Origin: Pirellulaceae bacterium
GTDB taxonomy: Bacteria; Planctomycetota; Planctomycetia; Pirellulales; Pirellulaceae
Direction: 5' to 3'
NCBI GenBank assembly: GCA_026004795.1
Contig: BPJV01000001.1
Span: 372,001-436,000 of the forward strand
Length of the DNA: 64,000 nucleotides
Positions 1 to 8,674 of the stretch are shown here, one piece after another (position 1 is the first letter of the stretch; every line of letters starts with the position of its first letter). The notes beneath the pieces were generated by a model that did no database searches, had not been told where the DNA came from, and saw only the letters and a program-made list of their open reading frames with translations. A program made the translations under genes and the position numbers.

Positions 1-2
1 TT

Positions 3-245
3 CGACGCTCCTGGTACACCGCCGCCATGCGCTGGGCTCCCGGCCTGGCAATGGTGATCGCCCTCACGATGGTTCATGCCGTATTCTGGAGCAACATGCG
101 CATGCGATGTCCGGCAATGCCCGCCGTCTACCTGCTCGGCGTCTGCGGGTGGAGGACACTAGCTGACCGGTTCCACCAACGTCTCGCCGCGGTCGGGGGA
201 GCTCATCATAGCCTGGGCGCTTCTTTGCCTAAGGATCCACGTTAA
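3..245 (+). CDS. C-terminal fragment of a polytopic membrane glycosyltransferase-like protein (5' end outside window)
   Basis: The frame is open from the window edge to a TAA at 243-245, so only the last 80 residues are seen. It starts with a hydrophobic helix and then shows HAVFWSNMRMRCPAMPAVYL. An aromatic/His residue, then R-x-R-x-P-x-x-P and a hydrophobic run, is the usual C-terminal signature of GT39/ArnT-like membrane mannosyltransferases. The gene at 8675-10006 ends with the related RYAAP motif. The gene converges on purD and their stop codons overlap by 2 nt. The family assignment rests on this one motif; another multi-pass protein is possible. Confidence 0.45.
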   Translation, partial: RRSWYTAAMRWAPGLAMVIALTMVHAVFWSNMRMRCPAMPAVYLLGVCGWRTLADRFHQRLAAVGGAHHSLGASLPKDPR

Positions 246-1561
246 CCTTCGGCGGCCAGTTTCTCCATGTATTCCTGCGCCTTGTCGCCAATGTCTTTAC
301 GACACCATGCACCTGGCCAACGGACCTTTTGCACTGCCGTGTACGCGTTCAACTTTGCCTTAGCCAGCGTTTCTCCAAGCGCCGTAACCCCCAGCACTCG
401 CCCCCCAGCGGTGACGACGGTATCTCCCTCCAATCGTGTCCCGGCGTGGAACACCTTGACATCCTCCATCTCGTCAGCCGCATTGATTCCAGAGATCGGC
501 TGCCCCTTTTCGTACTCTCCAGGATATCCCTTGGCTGCCATGACGACGCAGATGGCTGGCCGTGGATCCCAGACCGGTGGATCGATCTCGTGCAATCGGC
601 GGTCGACGACCGCTTCTAAGATATCCATGAGATCGCTCTTCAAGCGCATCAACAAGGGTTGACACTCCGGGTCACCAAAGCGGACGTTGTACTCGAGTAC
701 TTTGGGACCCGACATCGGCGTTAGCATGAGCCCAGCGTAGAGGACCCCTCGAAATGGCCGGCGATTGCGTTTCATGGTGTGGATCGTGGGCACGAGCACA
801 TGCTCTTCGATCCATGCCATCTGGGCGTCATCGACCATGGGAGTGGGGCAATATGCTCCCATTCCGCCCGTGTTCGGACCTGTGTCGCCATCAAATGCAG
901 GTTTGTGATCCTGACACGGGGGCAGGGGGAGGATCGTCTTGCCATCGGTAATCGCCAGTACGCTAGCTTCCTGCCCCTTCAATCTCTCCTCGATGATCAA
1001 CTGCGCCCCCGCTTCGCCGAACTCGCGGCGACGAGCGATGCGGTCGATGGCATCAAGGGCATCTTGACGGCGGCGGCACACGATAACCCCTTTCCCTGCG
1101 GCCAATCCGTCGGCTTTGACGACGACTGGACACCGATCCCGCTCCCCAGCATAGCGCCCCTTGATGTAACGCATGGCATCGTCGGGGTCACGAAAGACTT
1201 GAAAGTCGGCTGTGGGAACGTCGGCCTGCCGCAGCAGATTCTTGCAAAACACCTTGCTGCTTTCCAACTGCGCTGCAGCACGACTGGGGCCAAATACGCG
1301 CAGCTTTTCCTCTTCGAAAGCATCCACGATCCCCAGCGCCAACGGTGCTTCAGGCCCGACGACCGTCAGGCCGATATTCTCTGCTTTGGCAAATCTAACG
1401 AGCCCCTCGATATCGGTGGCGGAAATGTCCACATTTTCAGCGTCCATCGCCGTGCCGGCATTGCCCGGCGCTACAAACACCTTGTCAACCCGCGGACTCT
1501 GCCCGATCTTCCACGCCAACGCATGCTCACGTCCACCGTTTCCAACAACCAGCACTTTCAT
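242..1561 (-). CDS. purD: Phosphoribosylamine--glycine ligase (GARS)
   Basis: This cytosolic ATP-grasp ligase joins 5-phosphoribosylamine to glycine in the second step of de novo purine synthesis. The protein (439 aa) opens with MKVLVVGNGGREHALAWK, the PurD N-terminal fold with its GGREHA loop. It continues with APGNAGT, VVGPEAPL, the ATP-grasp lysine region VVKADGLAAGKGV, GPNTGGMGAYCP, and LEYNVRFGDPECQ. Length is normal for the family (about 420-430). The frame stays open for 73 codons upstream, but the ATG at 1561 starts exactly at the conserved N-terminus, so the extension is not used. No other purine gene is nearby. Confidence 0.97.
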   Translation of the reverse strand: MKVLVVGNGGREHALAWKIGQSPRVDKVFVAPGNAGTAMDAENVDISATDIEGLVRFAKAENIGLTVVGPEAPLALGIVDAFEEEKLRVFGPSRAAAQLESSKVFCKNLLRQADVPTADFQVFRDPDDAMRYIKGRYAGERDRCPVVVKADGLAAGKGVIVCRRRQDALDAIDRIARRREFGEAGAQLIIEERLKGQEASVLAITDGKTILPLPPCQDHKPAFDGDTGPNTGGMGAYCPTPMVDDAQMAWIEEHVLVPTIHTMKRNRRPFRGVLYAGLMLTPMSGPKVLEYNVRFGDPECQPLLMRLKSDLMDILEAVVDRRLHEIDPPVWDPRPAICVVMAAKGYPGEYEKGQPISGINAADEMEDVKVFHAGTRLEGDTVVTAGGRVLGVTALGETLAKAKLNAYTAVQKVRWPGAWCRKDIGDKAQEYMEKLAAEG

Positions 1562-1935
1562 AGATTCAGCTCGATCTGTTCCAAGTAAATGAAGCTTCCT
1601 CGGCCTGCAGGCACATTCTAAGCCAAAGACGAGAATGAGGAAGACGAACGTCGTGTCCTGTAGAAACTGCGTTGATCCCTCCCCGCTCTCAACCCTCGCC
1701 CAGTGGACCATCGAACATGAACCGGCCGAAAAAGGCCCGCAGTCGTCGTATCGGCGTGCCCCCTTGGACACTCGCCCCACAAGACAACCGCTGTTTCCTC
1801 CCGTCCTGCCGGAGGTGGGTCGATTGTTGAGCCTCTCGTTTGCGGATAGACTGGTCCCACCGTCGATCCCAGACGTTTCTATTTCGCCACAAGCAATCCA
1901 CGTAGATACCGTTGTTGAATTCGGGAGACTAGAGA

Positions 1936-2787
1936 ATGAAATACGGGATGAACCTGCTGTTGTGGGGCGCAGAAGTCACCGACACGATGATGCCGACGAT
2001 CGCAAGGTTAAAGGAGATCGGGTTCGACGGGGTGGAACTCCCCATGTTCAATCTCGATCTTGACTACACCAAACTCGGTAAACAACTGGACGACCTGGGG
2101 CTTCAGCGCACGGCCGTCACCGTGCGCAATGCGGAAGATAACCCTATCAGCCCTGACCCTGCTGTGCGAGCCAAAGGTGTGGAACTAACCAAGAAAACCC
2201 TCGATCGCTGTGCTGAAGCCGGCGTGCAGACCTTGTGCGGTCCGTATCATTCGGCCCTCGGGCACTTTACTGGTCGTGGGCCGACGGACGACGAGTGGAA
2301 ATGGGGCGTCGAAAGTATGCGTCAGGTCGCTGAACATGCCGGGAAGGTGGGCGTCCAATTGGCCATCGAACCTCTGAATCGTTTCGAGTGCTATTTCCTT
2401 AATGCGCACGCCGATGCCGCTCGATTCGCCCGCGAAGTCAATCACCCCGCATGTGGCATCATGTACGACACCTTCCACAGCAACATTGAAGAAAAAGATA
2501 TCGTGAACACGTTCGAGGAGATCAAAGACGTACTGCGCCATATCCACATCAGCGAGAACGACCGCAGCACTCCCGGCAAGGGCAATGTAAACTGGGAAAA
2601 AAACTTCTCTGGCCTGGCGCGGATCGGTTACGACGGATGGTTGATGATCGAAGCGTTTGGGCTGGCATTGCCGGAATTGGCCGCCGCCACGCGCATTTGG
2701 CGCCGCATGTTTGATGACGAGTTTACCCTGGCCAAAGAAGGCCTAGAGTTCATGAAGGCGCAGGTTGCCAAGCACTTCGGCAAGTAG
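1936..2787 (+). CDS. Sugar phosphate isomerase/epimerase (AP-endonuclease-2 TIM barrel; D-tagatose/D-psicose 3-epimerase-like)
   Basis: A 283-aa cytosolic TIM barrel of the xylose-isomerase-like superfamily. The four metal ligands expected for ketose 3-epimerases are in order: E145 (AIEPLNRFE), D178 (MYDTFH), H204 (HIHIS) and E239 (MIEAFG). GYDGWLMIEAF and ENDRSTPGKGNVNW are typical of the epimerase branch. The family interconverts free ketoses at C3 with Mn or Co; the substrate here cannot be read from sequence. The start ATG follows GGGAGACTAGAGA. No signal peptide is present. It stands alone between purD (divergent) and the Rpn locus. Other members of the superfamily act on inosose or hydroxypyruvate, so the exact reaction is open. 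Confidence 0.85.
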   Translation: MKYGMNLLLWGAEVTDTMMPTIARLKEIGFDGVELPMFNLDLDYTKLGKQLDDLGLQRTAVTVRNAEDNPISPDPAVRAKGVELTKKTLDRCAEAGVQTLCGPYHSALGHFTGRGPTDDEWKWGVESMRQVAEHAGKVGVQLAIEPLNRFECYFLNAHADAARFAREVNHPACGIMYDTFHSNIEEKDIVNTFEEIKDVLRHIHISENDRSTPGKGNVNWEKNFSGLARIGYDGWLMIEAFGLALPELAAATRIWRRMFDDEFTLAKEGLEFMKAQVAKHFGK

Positions 2788-2955
2788 CCTGCCAGACGGC
2801 CCGGCGCTTACATTCCCGCAGAGCGTACCCCTCCAGTACACCGTCATGGGTGCTGCACCGCGGCACCCCAAATCGTCGCATCGAATCGCAAATTCGTTGT
2901 CCGCACTGGTAAGGTAATACGCTGAGGCGGCTAAGCTCCACCTCTATTGCTTAAG

Positions 2956-3243
2956 TCAAAGCACCTTTCGTGAAGGCAAACGCTGCTGCAATTCAGCGGC
3001 CATGGCTTCCAACGTGGCTTGGTCCTTCGTCATTAATTCTTCGTCCGGTGTCACCGGATCCCCCAGGACTTGCTGCAGAGCCTGAATCGTGCCGGCAAGT
3101 TTGCCTTCCGAACGCCCTTTCTGCAGCCCTTTCTGCATTCCTTTCTGCATTCCTTTCTGCATTCCTTCTTCCAGGCCTTCTCGGCGGGCGCCGGAGATGG
3201 CGAACTTGAAGTCGAGGATGGCTTTCTCCCGAGCGTCATACAT
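2956..3243 (-). pseudogene. Duplicated C-terminal fragment of the neighbouring Rpn-family nuclease
   Basis: This 95-codon frame repeats the last third of the adjacent gene (3295-4221). Both contain MYDAREKAILDFKFAISGA, the same GxQKG repeat tract and the LGDPVTPDEELM tail. It lacks the PD-(D/E)XK catalytic part, so it is a 5'-truncated tandem copy rather than a nuclease. It has one extra tetrapeptide unit (four xQKG units against three) and a different C-terminus. Whether it is translated, for instance as a regulatory C-terminal product, is unknown. It lies just downstream of the full gene on the same strand. Confidence 0.75.
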
Positions 3244-3591
3244 GTGCCTGTCCTCCGTCTTGGCCGTGGAGCGCGCAACTCTGAGCGGGTATTTTCATTC
3301 ACCGCGAGCTCGAATGCGCTGCTGCAACTCAGCGGCCATGGCTTCCAACGTGGCTGGGGCCTTCGCCATTAATTCTTCGTCCGGTGTCACCGGATCCCCC
3401 AGGACTTGCTGCAGAGCTTGAATCGTGCCAGCAAGTTTGCCTTCCGAACGCCCTTTCTGCAGCCCTTTCTGCAGCCCTTTCTGCATTCCTTCTTCCAGGC
3501 CTTCTCGGCGGGCGCCGGAGATGGCGAACTTGAAGTCGAGTATGGCTTTCTCTCGAGCGTCATACATGTGTCTGTCCTCCGTCTTGGCCGC
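2985..3591. repeat. Tandem duplication of about 280 bp at the 3' end of the Rpn gene, with internal 12-bp repeats
   Basis: Positions roughly 2985-3270 and 3318-3591 are near-identical direct copies. Inside each is a 12-bp microrepeat (CTGCATTCCTTT type): four units at 3121-3168 and three at 3457-3492. The copies differ in length by one 12-bp unit, which points to slippage or unequal crossing-over after the duplication. Confidence 0.85.
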
Positions 3592-4221
3592 GATGATCTC
3601 GATCGTTTTGATCGCTTGATCAAACTCGATACCAGGCAATAAACGCCGCAGCGTAGCTCCATCGTAGTCCTGCGCATTGCGCAGAAAAAACACCCACTGC
3701 TCCAGCCGACTGGCGTGACTGATCGTCTCTTCCTCCAAATTGTACTTGGGCAACTCGACCGTGTGTACTTCGATCGTCTCCTCCAGCACCCGGCCGCTTT
3801 CGGTATCGGTCAGCCGAAATCGATGATGTGCCTGGTCCCCCTGACGAAACAACAGATGATTCAGGAAGCAGATCGAAATGGCGGGCGAGAGTTCGATGTA
3901 CTGGACACCTGTGGCGAGCTGGCTGGCGTACATGCTGGCCGCGTAGTAGACCAGTCGCTGCAGCATTCCCGCGTACGCCCCGACTTGCATTTCCACGTTG
4001 AGCCACCGGCCGGACGAATCCTGGCAGCGAACATCCAGCGCGATTTCCTTGCTCTCTTCGAACTCTTTGTAGTTGAAAGGGTTGAGGATCTGGACGTCGG
4101 TGATCGGAGTTCGCGGTTGCAGGACCGCATCGATCAGGCTGATCAGGGCCTGCTTGTTCGCCGGAGTACCGAAGATCTTCTTGAACGCAAAGTCGACCAT
4201 CGGGCGTATTCCTAGCGGCAT
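3295..4221 (-). CDS. Rpn family recombination-promoting nuclease / PD-(D/E)XK transposase-like protein
   Basis: A 308-aa protein of the Rpn (YhgA-like, transposase_31 related) family. The N-terminus (GIRPMVDFAFKKIFGT) is the usual VDFAFKKLFG entry, and the nuclease signature is D63 followed by E77-x-Q79 (LNVEMQ). Known family members cut DNA and promote RecA-independent recombination. The C-terminus is the expected coiled tail with the tandem tetrapeptide run GMQKGLQKGLQKG, then LAGTIQALQQVLG. The start is the ATG at 4221, matching the family N-terminus. The 3' end is duplicated just downstream. The tail repeats are a known site of length variation in Rpn proteins and may affect oligomerization. 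Confidence 0.85.
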   Translation of the reverse strand: MPLGIRPMVDFAFKKIFGTPANKQALISLIDAVLQPRTPITDVQILNPFNYKEFEESKEIALDVRCQDSSGRWLNVEMQVGAYAGMLQRLVYYAASMYASQLATGVQYIELSPAISICFLNHLLFRQGDQAHHRFRLTDTESGRVLEETIEVHTVELPKYNLEEETISHASRLEQWVFFLRNAQDYDGATLRRLLPGIEFDQAIKTIEIIAAKTEDRHMYDAREKAILDFKFAISGARREGLEEGMQKGLQKGLQKGRSEGKLAGTIQALQQVLGDPVTPDEELMAKAPATLEAMAAELQQRIRARGE

Positions 4222-4354
4222 GCCAACCTCCTCTCTCTTCGAATCTATTGCGCACCTTCGCAGCTACCATCGGCAACGTATGACATTGTAACGGGTGCAC
4301 AGTCCGTCGCCGGGGAAGCTTCTTCCTGATGCGTTTCTTTTGCTGCAGCGCCTT

Positions 4355-7240
4355 ATGCTAAAATGGCTGACCATAACGACGTGGCGAAGCAAACAGAGGC
4401 GGAGGGGATTCCAAGCATGCGAAACGGGTCGCGGGGGGATGTTCTTGTGGGTGGGGCTGATCGTGCTCGCTGCCTCGCAAGCTGTGGCGGCTGAGTTCTT
4501 TGTGGCATCCTCTGGCGATGACCGCAATCCTGGGACTCGGGACCAACCGGTCCGCTCCTTGAACCGCGCGGTGGCCTTGGCCCGCCAGTCGCCGGGGCCT
4601 GATCAGATCGAGATCGCCAGCGGAACACGGATTCAGCTCGATGCGACGTTACACCTCGATGAACGCGATTCGGGCTTAGCGATCATCTGTTCCGACGGCA
4701 CGGCCGTGCTCAGCGGCGGCGTCCAAGTCGAGGGATGGACTGCTCAACCGGATGGCACCTGGCGGGCAGCCTGCCCGGTCCCGAAAGCGCCGCGCGAATT
4801 GTACGTCAATGGTCGCCGCGCGCAGCGAGCCAGGTTTCCTAACCAGGGTTGGCTGCGCGTGCAGTCAAGTTTGCCCGATCGCCGTAGCGGTTTCACGTTC
4901 AATCCAGATGACATTCCGATGTCGATCGGTGCTGGTGAGGGATGCGAACTGGTTTTTCTCCATGACTGGTCGATTTCACGGATTCCTGTCGCAAAGATCG
5001 ACTGGGAGCATGCAACCTTGCGCACCATTTCACCGATCGGGTGTGCGGCTCCCCATTATGCGATCGATCATTTCGAACCACATCCGCGTTTCGCCCTGGA
5101 AGGCGCGATCAGTCTATTGGATCAGCCCGGCGAATGGGCCTTCGATGACGGATCGATCGTCTACATGCCACGGCCGGACGAGTCGCTCGAAAAGATCGCG
5201 GTCGTCGTGCCAGCGCTACCGCAATTGCTGACGATATCATCAGCAGATGGCCGGACGCGGCCAACGGATATTCGCATCGCGGGTTTGCGCTTCGAGCATT
5301 GTCGCTTCGATATCCCAACTGCTGGCTATGCATCGGGGCAAGCCACGATGTACGAACCGCGCGACGGCAGGTCAGGCGCCGGCCGAATCTTCATTCCCGC
5401 CGCAGTGCGAGTGGAAAACGCGGAACAGATCGAGTTTCATGAGTGCCGGTTCGCTCACCTGGGAGGCAGCGGCTTGTGGATCGGCGCGGGTTCCGAACGG
5501 TGCCGCATCGAGCGGTGCCATTTCACCGACATTTCAGGCAACGGAGTGAACATCGGTTCGCCCAGTACCGACAACGTGGCACGGGAAATCCACTTGGTGC
5601 ACAGCCGCGTGCACCAGTGTGGTCAACAGTTTTTTGGCAGTGTGGGAGTGTGGATCGGAATGGCGGCCGATTGCTCGATCGAGCAGTGCGATATCTCGGA
5701 TTTGCCCTACACGGGGATCTCCGTTGGCTGGCGGTGGAATCCATCCCCCAGTCCTTGTCGGGGCCATCGCGTGATAGGCAACGAAATACATCATGTGATG
5801 CAACTACTCTCCGACGGCGGGGGCATCTATACGCTCGGGCGTCAGCCGGGAACGCGGCTGGCCGCCAACCACATCCACGATGTGCCGCGCAACGCCGGGC
5901 GTGCCCAGAGCAACGGAGTGTTCATGGATGAAGGTAGTACGGGGATCGTAGTGGAAGAAAACGTGATCCATCGAATCGCCATGTCTCCCATCCGGTTCCA
6001 CAAGGCTGGTGCCAATCTCATTCGCCGAAACGTGCTCGGCCTCAGTCCCGCTGCCGCCGCCTTTACCTACAACGCTACCGATCCGCAGGTAATTCGATTC
6101 GAGAAAAACCGGGAGGTTGCCGAGGGTGCGACCGAGTTGGAGCAGGCGGTGGCGACTTGGAAGTCGAACCGACCGCACGTCGCGTCGCGGGCGGCGTTCA
6201 GTGACGAAGACATTTCCGTTTTGGTCTATCCGGCCGATGCGAAACATCCGCGGTACACCGAGGGATCGATCGTCGAATTGGAGGATGGCAGCCTCTTGTT
6301 CGCCATCACCGAATTCGAAGGCGGCGGCACGGATTTTTCGCGCGCACGGATCGTTGGACGTCGATCGACCGATGGTGGCCGCAGTTGGAGCGAGCCCGAG
6401 GCTTTGCAAGAGAACACGGGGCAGCAGAACGTGATGAGCGTCACCCTGCGGCGGATCGACCGCGACGACGGCACGAGCGAGCTGGCCATGTTCTACCTCG
6501 AAAAAAACGGCTTCGACGACCTCCGAATGTTCTTGCGATTCTCCTCGGATCAGGGCCGTTCGTTCGGGCCGCCCGTGCTGGTCACTCCGGATCCAGGATA
6601 TCACGTCGTCAATAACGATCGCGTCACCATCCTCTCCTCGGGGCGTTGGATCGTCCCGGCAGCTTCCACGCGCGACGTGCGGCAGGAAAATCACTTCGTA
6701 TCCCGTTGTTATATCTCCGACGATCGAGGACGCAGTTGGCGGCCGGGCCGCGGCGTCGTCGACGCTCCGCGGCGAGGCGCGATGGAACCGGATGTCGTCG
6801 AACTTCGCGACGGCCGGCTGCTGATGATCATCCGCACCCAACTCGGGTATATCGGCCGGAGTTATTCGACCGACGGAGGGGACACGTGGAGTCCCATGGA
6901 AACGATGGGCGTCCGATCTCCTGAAGCTCCCGCTACGATCCGTCGCATTCCCGCAACAGGTGATCTGCTGTTGATCTGGAACGACATCTACACGCCTGGG
7001 GCCGATCATGGTGGCCGCCGGACACCCCTGGTCGCTGCCGTATCGAGCGACGACGGGCAATCGTGGCACGTCGTCGGTGAACTGGAATCCGATCCCGCCC
7101 GCACCTTCTCTTATCCCAGCCTCACCTTTGTTGGCGCTCGCGTCCTCCTTTCCTATTGGGAATCCGATCCTCAGACCGGATGGCTATCCACTCGCTTCCG
7201 TTCCCTGCCCCTCGCCTGGTTCTATCGCCACGAACGGTAG
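4355..7240 (+). CDS. Secreted right-handed parallel beta-helix protein fused to a sialidase (BNR/Asp-box) domain
   Basis: A large exported protein of about 961 aa. After an n-region rich in Arg/Lys comes the signal core FLWVGLIVLAASQAVAA. The N-terminal part (AEFFVASSGDDRNPGTRDQPVRSL, then many short GN-I repeats such as RCHFTDISGNGVNIGS) is a parallel beta-helix of the polysaccharide lyase/GH141-like type. The C-terminal third has Asp-boxes (STDGGRSWSEP, SSDQGRSFGPP, STDGGDTWSP, SSDDGQSWHV), indicating a six-bladed sialidase-fold propeller. It likely binds and cleaves complex, perhaps sialylated, glycans outside the cytoplasm. Starts at 4295 (GTG) or 4439 (ATG) are also possible; 4355 keeps the positively charged n-region. 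The 3' half lies in a 1.7-kb repeat copied at 15792. Confidence 0.8.
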   Translation: MLKWLTITTWRSKQRRRGFQACETGRGGMFLWVGLIVLAASQAVAAEFFVASSGDDRNPGTRDQPVRSLNRAVALARQSPGPDQIEIASGTRIQLDATLHLDERDSGLAIICSDGTAVLSGGVQVEGWTAQPDGTWRAACPVPKAPRELYVNGRRAQRARFPNQGWLRVQSSLPDRRSGFTFNPDDIPMSIGAGEGCELVFLHDWSISRIPVAKIDWEHATLRTISPIGCAAPHYAIDHFEPHPRFALEGAISLLDQPGEWAFDDGSIVYMPRPDESLEKIAVVVPALPQLLTISSADGRTRPTDIRIAGLRFEHCRFDIPTAGYASGQATMYEPRDGRSGAGRIFIPAAVRVENAEQIEFHECRFAHLGGSGLWIGAGSERCRIERCHFTDISGNGVNIGSPSTDNVAREIHLVHSRVHQCGQQFFGSVGVWIGMAADCSIEQCDISDLPYTGISVGWRWNPSPSPCRGHRVIGNEIHHVMQLLSDGGGIYTLGRQPGTRLAANHIHDVPRNAGRAQSNGVFMDEGSTGIVVEENVIHRIAMSPIRFHKAGANLIRRNVLGLSPAAAAFTYNATDPQVIRFEKNREVAEGATELEQAVATWKSNRPHVASRAAFSDEDISVLVYPADAKHPRYTEGSIVELEDGSLLFAITEFEGGGTDFSRARIVGRRSTDGGRSWSEPEALQENTGQQNVMSVTLRRIDRDDGTSELAMFYLEKNGFDDLRMFLRFSSDQGRSFGPPVLVTPDPGYHVVNNDRVTILSSGRWIVPAASTRDVRQENHFVSRCYISDDRGRSWRPGRGVVDAPRRGAMEPDVVELRDGRLLMIIRTQLGYIGRSYSTDGGDTWSPMETMGVRSPEAPATIRRIPATGDLLLIWNDIYTPGADHGGRRTPLVAAVSSDDGQSWHVVGELESDPARTFSYPSLTFVGARVLLSYWESDPQTGWLSTRFRSLPLAWFYRHER

Positions 7241-8063
7241 CAGAACTGGTCAAGCCTACGGTTTCCAAGCTGTCTTGGCGACTTGGCTAAGAGTTTCGTG
7301 TACATCAGGATCCGCCAACACAATTCGACGCGGAAGCCCGAATCGAACAAGCGTATCGCTTTATTAAACAGATTCCCTGAATCGGGGCGCAGCCGATCGA
7401 CTCGCCCCGTGGATGCGTCGCCGAACCCGGAGGTGCTACTGAAAACCGTGGCGTCGTCCCCAACGTCGACGTGCGATGCTCATTCGACTCGTGGTCCCCA
7501 ACGTCGGGCCACTGGTCACGCTCGCATCCGACAAAGCGACTGGCATCTATCCAGGACAGTCGCCAGCGGCATCGGGCTGACCAACGCGTGGCTTGGCGAA
7601 CAAGGACGGATCCGCATGAAGACTTTATAGTCCGGACTTGCTCCTCTTCGCGGAACCGCCTGATGCGGCCCCGCATGTCAGGCGGTGTGAGGAGGGCCAT
7701 CCGCAAGAATAGAGGTGATTCGCAATTCTTGGACCATTGGCGAGCGAGAATAGGATAGAGGTCAAGCCTGCGGTCGCTCGCTGCCGGAGGTTTATTCGCT
7801 GGTGGGCAGCCGCTAGGCCACGCCTCGGCATCCACGCGGTAGACGTGACTGAGCTGCCGGATCACCTACTCCGTCTCTTCGGGGAACACGTCGACCAGGC
7901 CCACGAAGTTCCGCCGCGCGTGGGCCAGACAGTGGGCCACGATCGTCCGTAGCTCATCGGACGTGTTCCGCGACAGTGCATCGCCCCTCTGGATCGGTCT
8001 CGCCAGTTCTTCCCCACCGCCAGCACGTTCATGAATACCAGCACGATGCGCCAGTAAGTGAAC
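6368..8063 (+). repeat. Left copy of a 1,696-bp direct repeat
   Basis: This segment matches 15792-17487 at a constant offset of 9,424 bp with no indels and only scattered substitutions. It includes the last 873 bp of the sialidase-fusion gene, an intergenic stretch and an IS66 transposase relic. The boundaries are sharp: homology begins at ACCGATGGTGG and ends at CCAGTAAGTGAAC. Confidence 0.95.
7241..7865. other. Non-coding/degenerate stretch downstream of the sialidase
   Basis: No intact gene is recognisable. The distal part on the minus strand still reads VIRQLSHVYRVDAEA in frame after a TAG, which continues the IS66 transposase relic described next. The remainder is decayed. The same sequence recurs at 16665-17289. 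Confidence 0.6.
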
Positions 8064-8066
8064 CAA
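7866..8066 (-). pseudogene. IS66 transposase (TnpC) fragment, left copy
   Basis: The minus-strand frame reads RGDALSRNTSDELRTIVAHC then LAHARRNFVGLVDVFPEE. This matches the conserved IS66 transposase segment CDALSRN...ILANCLAHARRxFVDVAExFPxE. An in-frame TAG follows at once, after which the same frame continues with VYRVDAEA, as expected for IS66. The N-terminal region is in another frame and the DDE catalytic region is gone. It is a dead remnant. Confidence 0.75.
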
Positions 8067-8493
8067 CTATTCTTGGCGGACCAGTTTACTGAGCGTGGCC
8101 AGGTCGGGCGGTGTGCTTCCCTTCCAACGCAGAGTCAGCTTGGTGCCGCTGCCGTTTTCGAATTCCAATTCGCATTCCGCTTGGGGACTAATGTTCGTTA
8201 CCGGCGCCAGCTCCACAAATGCCCCGGCACCGCCACGACGACATTTCTTCGGAGCGTCAGCAGCCTTACTCGGTGCCCCACCACGGCTGTCCATCCGTCT
8301 TTGCAGGGTATAGTAATCGAGCTTTAGCGCCCCGGCGGTCTTCGCGACGCCATGCTTGCGAGCGACCTGACCCGCCCAATCCCACAGTTTATCTGGAATC
8401 CGGCCGGTGTCCCGACTTCGCAGCCCTCCACTGCCTGAACGCCTCCCCAGCCTGCTCGAAAAGACTATCGTTAGTTTCAGCGAGTGGTTCCAT
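8067..8493 (-). pseudogene. IS66 accessory protein TnpA-like gene, broken by a frameshift
   Basis: The ATG at 8493 has a good AAGGAGC site and encodes MEPLAETNDSLFEQAGEAF followed by RQWRAAKSGH, then stops within a few codons. A second frame continues with GRIPDKLWDWAGQVARKHGV and LKLDYYTLQRRM to a TAG at 8067. Together they give the usual TnpA layout: an FRQWR helix, an IP-x-x-LW HTH, a LDY-x-x-L helix and an FVEL...LATLS C-terminal domain. One frameshift, located around 8391-8430, separates the halves. It sits directly upstream of the TnpC relic in the same orientation; TnpB is missing. The break could also be a sequencing error. Confidence 0.7.
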
Positions 8494-8674
8494 CGAACGC
8501 AGCTCCTTTCGGCTAGAGGATCAAACACACCTCCACCTTACCTGTCCCACCAAGAAACTCTCACACACGTTTAGTGCAAACTCACGATTCTTTCGCATCG
8601 CCAGCCTCCCAGAGTCCTCTCCAAAAAGCCGACCATCCACGCCCCACCCCTTCTCTCAACCAGGCATCCAATTG

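Noticed and set aside
5804-7069. Antisense ORF of 421 codons within the sialidase gene
   Set aside because: It is the complement of a clear coding sequence, rich in Arg/Pro/Asp with no motif; the same shadow recurs in the right repeat copy.
7863-7871. Possible selenocysteine read-through in the IS66 relic
   Set aside because: The in-frame stop is TAG, not TGA, and both copies are decayed.
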